This document shows positions 1 to 6,252 of a stretch of 12,418 bases of DNA, one piece after another. Within the stretch, counting starts at the first letter, position 1, and every line of letters begins with the position of its first letter. The position numbers and the translations under genes are program-made. This DNA comes from Acetobacteraceae bacterium. Its GTDB lineage: Bacteria; Pseudomonadota; Alphaproteobacteria; Acetobacterales; Acetobacteraceae. The notes under the pieces are model-generated. The model searched no databases. It saw only the letters and a program-made list of their open reading frames with translations, and was not told where the DNA came from. The stretch is taken from positions 1 through 12,418 of the forward strand of contig CANJOG010000025.1 of the NCBI GenBank assembly GCA_947475475.1, written 5' to 3'.

Positions 1-1
1 C

Positions 2-463
2 TACCGCCTCTGTGCGGCGCGCGGCCTACCGGTGATGTTCTTTGTCGGCTTCACCGGAATCGGCGCCGGCAAGCCCGGCGGCGACGGCATCGTGCTGGAA
101 GACAGCCATCCCCGCCATGTCGATGCTGTGGCCGCCGCCTACCCAGACCTGCGTATCATCGCAGCGCGCCCGGCCTGGCCCTGGCAGGCGGAGATGAACG
201 CCGTGCTCATGCACAAGGGCAATGTCTTCGCCGAATTCCACGGCGCCTCTCCACGCCGCTTCCCGCCTGAGCTCAAGGTGGAGATCCCGCGCGCTTTGCG
301 CCGCAAGGTGATGTACGCAAATGATTTCCCTTTGCTTCACTATGACAAGATCGTCAGCGACTGGCGTGAAGAAGGCTACGCAGCTGATGTGCTGGACGAT
401 ATTTTCACCGGCAATGCCGAGCGCTTTCTCGCCGCCGCCGCCCGCGCACGCCGCCCAGAATGA
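2..463 (+). CDS. Amidohydrolase-2 (ACMSD-like) family protein, C-terminal part, 5' end outside the window
   Basis: The reading frame is open to the left edge, so only the last 153 residues are visible and the true start lies upstream; the GTG at 32 is internal. The fragment aligns with the C-terminal half of amidohydrolase-2 TIM barrels, metal-dependent hydrolases or decarboxylases of the ACMSD type. Visible landmarks in order are the GFTGIGAGKPGG stretch (47-82), the ARPAWPWQAE stretch (161-190), the PRRFPPEL stretch (about 254-277), the ANDFPLL stretch (317-337, with Asp at 323-325) and a GNAERFL end motif. As I recall the family, the first of these is preceded by F-H-T-G and the second reads A-H-P; here the His positions hold Phe (codon 41-43) and Arg (codon 167-169). 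The barrel-end Asp is kept. The protein may therefore bind metal poorly, act on a different chemistry, or be non-catalytic. It reads in the same direction as the P450 114 bp downstream. Family assignment is firm; substrate is unknown. Confidence 0.85.
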   Translation, partial: YRLCAARGLPVMFFVGFTGIGAGKPGGDGIVLEDSHPRHVDAVAAAYPDLRIIAARPAWPWQAEMNAVLMHKGNVFAEFHGASPRRFPPELKVEIPRALRRKVMYANDFPLLHYDKIVSDWREEGYAADVLDDIFTGNAERFLAAAARARRPE

Positions 464-568
464 TGTTCTGAAATAAGAATTGCGCTTGCCGGCCCTGCCC
501 CCCCGGTCTAGCGTCCGCCCCAACGCCTGCCTGACCTGCGCCCGCCTGGCACGCAGCAAAACAAGACC

Positions 569-574
569 GAGGAA
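569..574 (+). promoter_or_regulatory. Ribosome binding site of the P450 gene
   Basis: GAGGAA lies 3 nt before the ATG at 578 (core AGGA about 5 nt away). It supports this start over other in-frame codons and is the clearest signal in the 114-bp gap after the amidohydrolase gene. I see no convincing -35/-10 pair or terminator in that gap, so co-transcription with the upstream gene is possible. Confidence 0.6.
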
Positions 575-577
575 TAC

Positions 578-1825
578 ATGTCGCAAGAGACGGATCTGTC
601 CGCCTACAGCCTTTTTTCGCCGGAGCTGCAAAGCAATCCGTTCGATTTCTACAAGCTGCTGCATGAAAAATGTCCAGTCTACAAGATGCCGGAAAACGGC
701 TTCTACATGCTCTCGCGCTACGATGACGTCTACGACGCCGCGCAGAACTGGTCTGTCTATTCCAGCGTGATGGAGCGCATCGCCCTGCTCCAGGGCGAGA
801 ATGGCCGGATCCTGCTCGACGTGCTGCGCGACAAGGGCTGGGAGCATATGCCCACGCTGCAACGCGCCGATCCGCCGCAGCATGCACGCTATCGCAAGAT
901 CATCGACCGCGCCTTGAACATCAAGCATGTGCGCAATCTCGCCGGCCGCATGACCGAGGTCGTCAACGATCTGATCGACAAGTTTATCGATCGCGGCCAG
1001 TGCGATTTCATCGAGGAATTTGCCTTCCCCTTCCCCGGCACCATCATCGCCGAGCTGGTCGGCCTGCAAAGCTCCGACTGGCCCACCTATCGCAAATGGG
1101 CTGAGAATATCCTCGCCTATTCCGGCCGCAAGCTGACCGCGGAAGAACTGCAAGCCGCCGCCGTTCTCGAACTCGACATGCAGCATATTCTCGCCGGCAT
1201 TCTCGAAGACCGCCGCAAGAATCCGCGTGAGGACCTGATGACTTCGCTCGTCACCGCCTATGAGGGCGAAGAGCCGCTGAGCATGCATGAATTGCAGAAC
1301 ATCATGCACCAGCTCATCTCCGGCGGCTATGACACGGTGCCGACCGGGCTGAACCACACCATGCTCCGCCTCGTCGAATATCCGGACATTGCCGAGAGGC
1401 TTCGCAAAGACCCAAGCCTGACACGCAATTTCATCGACGAAAGCCTGCGCTTCGAAAGCCCGGTGCAGGGCCATGTGCGCAAGGTGGTCAAGAATGTGGT
1501 CGTCGAAGGCGTGACCATCCCCGAAGGCTCGTTCTGCATGATGCGCTGGGGCGCCGCCAATCGTGACGAGACGCGCTTTCCCAATGCAGACCAGCTCATC
1601 CCCGAGCGCGAAAATGCCGGCCGCCATGTCGGCTTTGGCGCCGGCCCGCATGTCTGCCCCGGCATGATGCTGGCGCGCCAGGAATTGACCATCGCCGTCA
1701 ACCTGCTGCTGGCGCGGCTGGACAATATCGAACTGGCGACCCCGCAACCCACGCCACGCCACAAGCCCAGCCTCGGCCTGCATCCGCTGCGCGAGCTGAA
1801 CATCAAGTTCACCAAGCGCGCCTGA
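578..1825 (+). CDS. Cytochrome P450
   Basis: This encodes a 415-residue soluble bacterial P450, a haem-thiolate monooxygenase that inserts oxygen into an organic substrate using electrons from a ferredoxin and reductase (neither encoded here). The family landmarks are all present: the C-helix HARYR (His102, Arg106), the I-helix GGYDT (249-253, with the acid-alcohol pair Asp252-Thr253), the K-helix ExxR (Glu288, Arg291), the AANRD stretch before the meander, and the haem loop FGAGPHVCPG with the haem-ligating Cys360. The haem loop satisfies the usual P450 cysteine signature, including the permitted proline after Cys. There is no membrane anchor, as expected for a class I bacterial enzyme, and length is normal. 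It follows an amidohydrolase on the same strand, which suggests a catabolic or tailoring context, but the substrate and CYP subfamily cannot be read from the sequence. Confidence 0.95.
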   Translation: MSQETDLSAYSLFSPELQSNPFDFYKLLHEKCPVYKMPENGFYMLSRYDDVYDAAQNWSVYSSVMERIALLQGENGRILLDVLRDKGWEHMPTLQRADPPQHARYRKIIDRALNIKHVRNLAGRMTEVVNDLIDKFIDRGQCDFIEEFAFPFPGTIIAELVGLQSSDWPTYRKWAENILAYSGRKLTAEELQAAAVLELDMQHILAGILEDRRKNPREDLMTSLVTAYEGEEPLSMHELQNIMHQLISGGYDTVPTGLNHTMLRLVEYPDIAERLRKDPSLTRNFIDESLRFESPVQGHVRKVVKNVVVEGVTIPEGSFCMMRWGAANRDETRFPNADQLIPERENAGRHVGFGAGPHVCPGMMLARQELTIAVNLLLARLDNIELATPQPTPRHKPSLGLHPLRELNIKFTKRA

Positions 1826-1829
1826 CGCA

Positions 1830-1845
1830 CCACCTGTCCGGGTGG
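1830..1845. terminator. Weak hairpin between the convergent P450 and greB genes
   Basis: CCACC (1830-1834) and GGTGG (1841-1845) can pair across a 6-nt loop, inside the 23-bp gap between the two converging stop codons. The stem is only 5 bp and no T-run follows on either strand, so it could be a weak bidirectional transcription barrier or chance. Confidence 0.25.
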
Positions 1846-1848
1846 GGG

Positions 1849-2397
1849 TTACTCCCCGCCCGGATAGGAAATCGCAATCACCTCAATGATCGTCATGCCC
1901 TGCGGCGTGCGCAGCGGCACCTCGTCGCCAATCTTCTTGCCGAGCAAGGCGCGCGCGATCGGCGAGGCCAGGCTTACCTGGCCAATCGAGAAATCCGCCT
2001 CATCTACCCCCACCAGAGTCACGGTCCGCTCCTCATCCTCCTCGTTCACGAAGGTGACGGTCGCGCCGAAAAATGCCTGGCCCCGGTTCGGCTGCCCCGC
2101 CGGATCGACCAGCTTGGCCCGGTCCAGCCGCTTGGTCAGGAAGCGCACCCGACGGTCGATCTCGCGCAGGCGCTTCTTGCCGTACTGGTAATCGCCGTTT
2201 TCCGACCGATCGCCATTGCCGGCGGCCCAGGAGACGATATCGACGATACGTGGCCGCTCCTTGTGCAGCAGGGCCCGCAATTCGGCGGAAAACCTTGCAT
2301 GGCCGTCCGGCGTGATATAGTCGCGCAGTCCCGGCGGCGTGGCGCGGGCCTCCTCGCTCAGATCGTCATCGTTGGTCTCGGCCTTACGGCTGCTCAT
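1849..2397 (-). CDS. greB: Transcription elongation factor GreB
   Basis: GreB binds RNA polymerase through the secondary channel and stimulates cleavage of backtracked RNA so that stalled elongation resumes. From the chosen start the protein has 182 residues: a variable acidic N-terminal tail (1-25), then the coiled coil whose tip carries GDRSENGDYQYGKKR (62-76), with acidic residues Asp63 and Glu66 at the catalytic tip, and then the FKBP-like C-terminal domain with FFGATVTF (109-116) and SPIARALLGKKIGDEV (145-160). The REIDRRVRFLTKRL stretch favours GreB over GreA. The start at 2397 (MSSRK) is chosen because a G-run (GGGGGG) lies 4 nt upstream of the ATG and because family length is about 160-170 residues. 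In-frame ATGs at 2430 and 2478 would add residues that do not resemble the family. It is divergent from the importer operon that begins at 2560. Confidence 0.93.
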   Translation of the reverse strand: MSSRKAETNDDDLSEEARATPPGLRDYITPDGHARFSAELRALLHKERPRIVDIVSWAAGNGDRSENGDYQYGKKRLREIDRRVRFLTKRLDRAKLVDPAGQPNRGQAFFGATVTFVNEEDEERTVTLVGVDEADFSIGQVSLASPIARALLGKKIGDEVPLRTPQGMTIIEVIAISYPGGE

Positions 2398-2500
2398 ATG
2401 GCCCCCCGTGCTCAGCGGTTGTTTTAGCATCCCGGCAGCACAAAGAGGCAGCCTAAGCCAAATAGCGGTTGCACCCATCTCGCCCCCGCAAGAAGAGCTT

Positions 2501-2518
2501 GCTAATCTTAGCTACAAT
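2501..2518 (+). promoter_or_regulatory. Possible operator and -10 element in the greB/importer divergent region
   Basis: The 162-bp gap between the divergent starts contains the perfect inverted repeat GCTAA-TC-TTAGC (2501-2512). It abuts TACAAT (2513-2518), which resembles a -10 box 41 bp before the binding-protein start. No good -35 hexamer lies 16-18 bp upstream, so the promoter call is weak. A repressor or activator site overlapping the promoter is a reasonable reading. Confidence 0.3.
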
Positions 2519-2559
2519 TCCCGGCCACAGCGCGGTCGCAGGATAATGGGGAAGTCACA

Positions 2560-3525
2560 ATGAGCCGGATGCTCGCCATCCTTGTTTGCCTGGCGGGCCT
2601 GATCGGCTCCGGCGGCGCCTGGGCGCAGGATCTCGTGCGGCTGGGCAATCTGAAATTCGCCCATTATGGCGCGATTTCCTACATGAAGGAGATCGCCCCG
2701 AAATATGGCCTGAAGATCGACGAAAAATTCTTCGCCAAGGGGATCGATATCTCGCCCGCCATCGTCGCCGGCGAGATCGACATCGCCGCAAGCGCCGTGG
2801 ATGCCGCCATTGCCGGCCGGGCCCAGGGTGTACCCACCTATGTGGTGGCCGGTTTCGCCCGCGGCGGCGCGCGCATCGTCACGCGCAAGGATCTCGCCAT
2901 CACCACCATCGAGGCGCTGAAGGGTCGTCGCGTCGGCGTCACCCGTGGCGGCGCGCAGGAATTGCTGCTGCTTGCCGAACTGGCCAAGCACGGCCTGACC
3001 TGGTCCGACAAGCCGGGCAAAGACGTGCAGCTTTTCTTCATGGGCTTCCCTGACCTCAACCAGGCGCTGATGGGCAAGGATCTCGATGCCATCAGCCAGT
3101 CCGAGCCGCAGGCGAGCCAGGCGATCAACCAGGGCTATGGCCTCGAACTCATCAAGCCCTATGACACCGAACTCGGCACGCCGATCCGCGCGTTGGTGAT
3201 GACCGAGAAGATGTATCGCGAGCGCCCGGACGTGGCGTTGCGCCTGCTGCAATGTTTCGTGGAAGCGACCCAGACCTTCATCGATACTCCGGCGCTGGCG
3301 GAAAAATACGTGCGCGAGACGATGTTCCGCAATCAGATCACCAGCCAGGACTTCCAGGACGCGATCGGCAACTCTCCCTATAGCTACGACATCAGCATCG
3401 AGCATGTGCAGCTCACCACCGATCTGATGCAGCGCTACAATGTCGGCCGCATGGCCAATCCGCCCGTGGCTAACGATTGGGTCAAACTCGATCTGCTCAG
3501 CCGCGCCCGGCAAGTGGTGAAGTAA
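2560..3525 (+). CDS. ABC transporter periplasmic substrate-binding protein (NMT1/SsuA type)
   Basis: This is a 321-residue exported solute-binding protein that delivers its ligand to the membrane permease encoded next to it. A Sec signal peptide is clear: short basic start (MSR), hydrophobic core (about 4-16) and probable cleavage after AWA (residue 22). There is no lipobox cysteine, so it should be soluble in the periplasm. The mature part has the NMT1/SsuA/TauA layout: an initial strand (VRLGNLKF), IVAGEIDIAASAVDAA for ligand-pocket loops, the hinge-region LKGRRVGVTRGGAQELL and the FMGFPDLNQALMGKDLDA segment. A GGGGAAG ribosome binding site precedes the ATG by 6 nt. The permease starts 6 nt after the stop, so the three genes form an operon. 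Relatives bind sulfonates, nitrate, pyrimidine precursors or aromatic acids; the ligand here cannot be named. Confidence 0.9.
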   Translation: MSRMLAILVCLAGLIGSGGAWAQDLVRLGNLKFAHYGAISYMKEIAPKYGLKIDEKFFAKGIDISPAIVAGEIDIAASAVDAAIAGRAQGVPTYVVAGFARGGARIVTRKDLAITTIEALKGRRVGVTRGGAQELLLLAELAKHGLTWSDKPGKDVQLFFMGFPDLNQALMGKDLDAISQSEPQASQAINQGYGLELIKPYDTELGTPIRALVMTEKMYRERPDVALRLLQCFVEATQTFIDTPALAEKYVRETMFRNQITSQDFQDAIGNSPYSYDISIEHVQLTTDLMQRYNVGRMANPPVANDWVKLDLLSRARQVVK

Positions 3526-3531
3526 TAGCAC

Positions 3532-4368
3532 GTGACGGATCGCGTCTCGCTGGGGCAGGATTTTCGGCGGATTGCCGGCGCGCTGGCCGTGCCGGTAGCC
3601 GTTCTGCTGTTCTGGGAGCTTCTCTCCGTCTCGGGCATTTTCCGCCCGCAGGTACTGTCCTCGCCAGTCGCCGTCGCGGTACGCTGGTTCGCCTATCTGG
3701 CGCCAACCGAGGCCTATAATCCCAAGACCTATTCGTGGATTTCCTGGGCCCTGTCAGGCGAGCTGCTGTCGGACACGCTGGCCAGCCTCGGCCGCGTCGT
3801 GGTTGGATGCCTCATTGGCGGCGGACTTGCCCTGCCACTCGGCCTGCTGATGGGTGGCAGCCGACGCATCAACCGCGCCTTCAATCCGCCGCTGCAATTC
3901 CTCCGCCCGATTCCGCCGATCGCCTATATTCCGCTCGCCATTCTCTGGTTCGGCCTGGGCAATCCGCCGGCTCTGTTCCTGATCGCCATCGGCGCGTTTT
4001 TCCCCGTGCTGATCAACACCATCGTCGGCGTGCGCAATGTGGATTCGATCTATCTGCGCGCGGCGCTGAACCTGGGCGCGGACCGGCTGACGGTGTTCCG
4101 GCGAATCATGGTGCCCGCCGCGATGCCCTATATTCTCGCAGGCGCCCGCATCGGCATCGGCACTGGTTTCATCTGCGTCATTGTTGCCGAAATGATCGCG
4201 GTGAATTCCGGCCTCGGCTACCGCATCCTCGAAGCCCGCGAATATCTCTGGTCGGACAAGGTGATCGCCGGGATGTTCACCATCGGCCTGCTCGGCCTCG
4301 GTATCGACCTCTGCATGAACCGGCTGAGCGCCTGGCTGTTGCGCTGGCATCGCGGCCAGGAGAATTAG
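3532..4368 (+). CDS. ABC transporter permease (SsuC/TauC type)
   Basis: This encodes a 278-residue inner-membrane permease with one BPD_transp_1 domain, which should work as a homodimer to form the pore. About six membrane helices are visible, including residues 14-32, 89-108, 129-143, 146-166, 209-223 and 244-262. The cytoplasmic coupling loop (about 176-195) has the EAA-like pattern AALNLGADRLTVFRRIMVP, which docks the ATPase. The GTG start lies 6 nt after the binding-protein stop and follows tandem TAA-TAG stops; no strong ribosome binding site is visible, which suggests translational coupling. The stop is 4 nt before the ATPase start. A somewhat long loop between residues 56 and 75 (APTEAYNPKTYSW) is a small departure from typical SsuC proteins. 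Confidence 0.93.
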   Translation: MTDRVSLGQDFRRIAGALAVPVAVLLFWELLSVSGIFRPQVLSSPVAVAVRWFAYLAPTEAYNPKTYSWISWALSGELLSDTLASLGRVVVGCLIGGGLALPLGLLMGGSRRINRAFNPPLQFLRPIPPIAYIPLAILWFGLGNPPALFLIAIGAFFPVLINTIVGVRNVDSIYLRAALNLGADRLTVFRRIMVPAAMPYILAGARIGIGTGFICVIVAEMIAVNSGLGYRILEAREYLWSDKVIAGMFTIGLLGLGIDLCMNRLSAWLLRWHRGQEN

Positions 4369-4372
4369 CGAG

Positions 4373-5155
4373 ATGATCGCGATCGCGGGCGTCAGCAAAA
4401 CCTACGGCACCGGCATGCAGGCGATCCCAGCGCTGCAGGACATCCATCTTGCCATCGCGCCGGGCGAGTTCGTCTGCCTGCTCGGCCCCAGTGGCTGCGG
4501 CAAATCCTCGCTGCTCAACATTGTCGCCGGCTTCGTCAAGGCCGATGCGGGCCAGGTGTTGCTCGACGGCAAAGCCGTCACCAAGCCCGGCCCCGATCGC
4601 GGGATGGTGTTCCAGGAATATGCGCTTTTCCCCTGGATGACGGTGGAAGAGAACGTTGCGTTCGGCCTGGAGATCAGGGGCGCGCGGCCGCAGGACATCA
4701 CCCCGCGCGTCGGCTCGCTCCTCCGCTCGCTTGGGCTTGCCGAATTCCGTAAGCGCTATCCCAAGGATCTCTCAGGCGGGCTACGCCAGCGTGTCGCCAT
4801 CGCCCGCATTATGGCGCTCAATCCGCCGGTCATGCTGATGGATGAGCCTTTCGGCGCACTCGATGCACTGACGCGGCGGACATTGCAGGACGAAATGCTG
4901 CGCATCTGGGATGCCAGCCGCAAGAGTGTCCTCTTCGTCACCCATTCGATCGAGGAGGCGCTTTATCTCGGCACGCGGGTGGTGGTGATGACCTTCCGCC
5001 CCGGCCGCATCAAGCGCGACATTCATATCGAGCTGCCACGCCCGCGCAACACATCAGGCCGCGCCTTCAACGAATTGAAGCGCGAGATCGAGGTGCTGGT
5101 GATGGACGAGCAGGCCCGCTACTCCGAGGCGGAGAGGCTGGGCCGGCCCGGCTAA
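4373..5155 (+). CDS. ABC transporter ATP-binding protein (SsuB/TauB type)
   Basis: This is the 260-residue ATPase that powers the importer formed with the two preceding genes. All nucleotide-binding landmarks are intact: Walker A GPSGCGKSS (38-46), Q-loop Gln81 in FQEYALFPW, signature LSGGLRQR (133-140), Walker B VMLMDEP (153-159), the D-loop ALD (162-164) and the switch His191 in THSIEEAL. The C-terminal part (RPGRIKRDIHIELPRPR) is the usual nitrate/sulfonate-family tail. It starts 4 nt after the permease stop; AGGAG within the permease end (about 12 nt upstream) can serve as ribosome binding site. It is the last gene of the operon and converges on the secreted-protein gene 27 bp downstream. 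Confidence 0.95.
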   Translation: MIAIAGVSKTYGTGMQAIPALQDIHLAIAPGEFVCLLGPSGCGKSSLLNIVAGFVKADAGQVLLDGKAVTKPGPDRGMVFQEYALFPWMTVEENVAFGLEIRGARPQDITPRVGSLLRSLGLAEFRKRYPKDLSGGLRQRVAIARIMALNPPVMLMDEPFGALDALTRRTLQDEMLRIWDASRKSVLFVTHSIEEALYLGTRVVVMTFRPGRIKRDIHIELPRPRNTSGRAFNELKREIEVLVMDEQARYSEAERLGRPG

Positions 5156-5182
5156 CGCGCACCCGCCTCTCTTAGCGAGGAT

Positions 5183-5920
5183 TTACTGAAACGTGCGCAG
5201 CCAGGACGCCAGCTCGGTATTCTCAACCGAGGCGGCAAGCTGGGCACGATCGCGCCAGACCGCGCGATTGCGGACATCGATGCCAGCATCTGACAAAATC
5301 CGGAGCGCACGCGCCACATCGGCCTGGCCGATAATGCGCGTCGCCAGCACATCGGGTCCAGACTTCAGGGTTCCGAGCTGCTCGTAGCTGGCATCCTCCG
5401 TCAGGATCCACACCGCGGCCTGATTGACCGGATAGGTCGCCGCGGCGCGCTGCATGGCGGGGATCAGCTTCTCCAGATCGCGCTGGCCAGTCGCACCACG
5501 AATCGAAAAACGGCTGTCGCTACCGGCCTTTTTCGCACCGATATTGGTGCTGGCGGCGGGCAGGCTCACAGTCATCTCCTGACGCGCGGCGAGATCGAGC
5601 TGCACGTTCGATGTGCTCACCATGGTCTGGATCATCTTGTTCGGCGCCACGAAATAGAGCCCCGCCGGCATCAAGACCTGGATAGGATTGGCGGTCTTGT
5701 TGCGGAGCACCAGCGAGACGGCGTTTGTATCGGCGCCATAGGCATGCATCTCCACCCGATTATGGAAATACAGATCCAGAATATGCTCGGCGGCCCGCGC
5801 GGGCGCCGCGATGCCAACGAAGAGCAGCGCGCCCAGCAGCGAGGTGCCCAGGAATGAGCGAGACAGCAAGGCAGAAAGCAAACGCATTGGATTCCACAGG
5901 GGAACCACTGAATTGGTCAT
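5183..5920 (-). CDS. Secreted protein of unknown function
   Basis: I do not recognise this 245-residue protein with confidence. It has a clear Sec signal peptide: an 11-residue leader, a basic Arg13 and Arg21, a hydrophobic core (about 24-38) and probable cleavage after ARA (residue 43), leaving about 200 residues in the periplasm or outside. The mature part alternates short hydrophobic strands (VSLVLRNKTANPIQVLMPAGLYFV), suggesting a beta-sandwich domain, then a Ser/Ala/Lys-rich link, then a more helical C-terminal half containing YPVNQAAVWILTEDASYEQL. The first half recalls secreted proteins with a 'bonus strand plus PAG(T/L)xF' pattern, and the QAAVW stretch recalls their second half, but this is from memory. 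The mature protein has no cysteine, so no disulfide or thioester. Start at 5920 is preferred because GAGG lies 5 nt upstream; Met12 (5887) has no such site. Confidence 0.8.
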   Translation of the reverse strand: MTNSVVPLWNPMRLLSALLSRSFLGTSLLGALLFVGIAAPARAAEHILDLYFHNRVEMHAYGADTNAVSLVLRNKTANPIQVLMPAGLYFVAPNKMIQTMVSTSNVQLDLAARQEMTVSLPAASTNIGAKKAGSDSRFSIRGATGQRDLEKLIPAMQRAAATYPVNQAAVWILTEDASYEQLGTLKSGPDVLATRIIGQADVARALRILSDAGIDVRNRAVWRDRAQLAASVENTELASWLRTFQ

Positions 5921-5925
5921 ATGGG

Positions 5926-5929
5926 CCTC
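5926..5929 (-). promoter_or_regulatory. Ribosome binding site deciding the secreted-protein start
   Basis: On the minus strand GAGG is followed by a 5-nt spacer and ATG at 5920. The alternative ATG at 5887, which would give a shorter signal peptide, has only a weak GGAAT upstream. Confidence 0.5.
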
Positions 5930-6115
5930 AATGAGACGATATGTCCGTCACCGGCGCGGGCCGGACGGCATTATCGCCGGGGCAGAACCACGCGGAGCAT
6001 GGCGGGACGAGCAGCCTGTCTCGTCCGGAACACGCATCCACCACCTGGTACCGCAAGGAGCCTGCACGATCCCACGCGGTCCGGTCGGACGGCGCGCTCG
6101 GGCGGCTGGCATGTG

Positions 6116-6157
6116 AAAAAAAGCGCAAACAAGCGCGCCAGGTAGCAACCTTACCTG
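6116..6157 (-). terminator. Probable rho-independent terminator of the second importer operon
   Basis: Read on the minus strand, CAGGTA (6157-6152) and TACCTG (6144-6139) form a 6-bp hairpin with a 7-nt loop. It is followed by a GC-only stem, GCGC-TTGTTT-GCGC (6136-6123), and then seven consecutive T residues (6122-6116). The second stem is short (4 bp, or 4 plus a G-T wobble in an alternative register), but the T-run directly follows it. It lies about 95 bp beyond the ATPase stop. Confidence 0.6.
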
Positions 6158-6252
6158 AAACGTCCCGCACTTGCGAGAAATGATTGGCCACGCAGCCCGC
6201 TCTTCGCCAAACATGGCCGATATTTCATCGGATTTGTGCGACCGGTGGAGGC

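Larger units (their letters stand above)
5921..6252. other. Gene-free, repeat-rich intergenic region
   Basis: These 332 bp separate the secreted-protein gene from the ATPase gene, both leftward. Open frames here give basic, Arg- and Pro-rich translations without family features, and I treat them as chance. Inverted repeats seen are CCGGC-GCGG-GCCGG (5951-5964), GGACGAG/CTCGTCC with an 8-nt loop (6005-6026), GTCCG-GT-CGGAC (6079-6090) and CAGGTA/TACCTG (6139-6157). The right third holds a probable terminator. The left two thirds should hold the promoter and leader of the secreted-protein gene, but no good -35/-10 pair was found. Confidence 0.6.

Noticed and set aside
464..577. Promoter or terminator between the amidohydrolase and P450 genes
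   Set aside because: Only a 4-bp TTCT/AGAA inverted pair near 465-478 and a C-run were seen; no convincing -35/-10 or hairpin with T-run.
26..1783. Long antisense open frame (585 codons) across the amidohydrolase and P450 genes
   Set aside because: It runs opposite to two genes with clear families and spans the gap between them; its translation is His-, Ala- and Gln-rich without motifs. High GC at third codon positions produces such stop-free antisense frames.
2479..2559. Possible TPP riboswitch before the NMT1-type binding-protein gene
   Set aside because: NMT1-like importers can be thiamine-linked, but I see none of the conserved thi-box segments in this stretch.
2512..3531. Antisense open frame (339 codons) opposite the binding-protein gene
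   Set aside because: It mirrors the NMT1-type gene almost exactly, has no recognisable domain, and is explained by codon bias.
5156..5182. CCTC/GAGG hairpin between the convergent ATPase and secreted-protein genes
   Set aside because: Only a 4-bp stem without a T-run; too weak to call a terminator.
5941..6183. Small plus-strand open frame (80 codons) in the gene-free region
   Set aside because: Its composition is that of chance GC-rich reading, it crosses the probable minus-strand terminator, and no ribosome binding site precedes the ATG.
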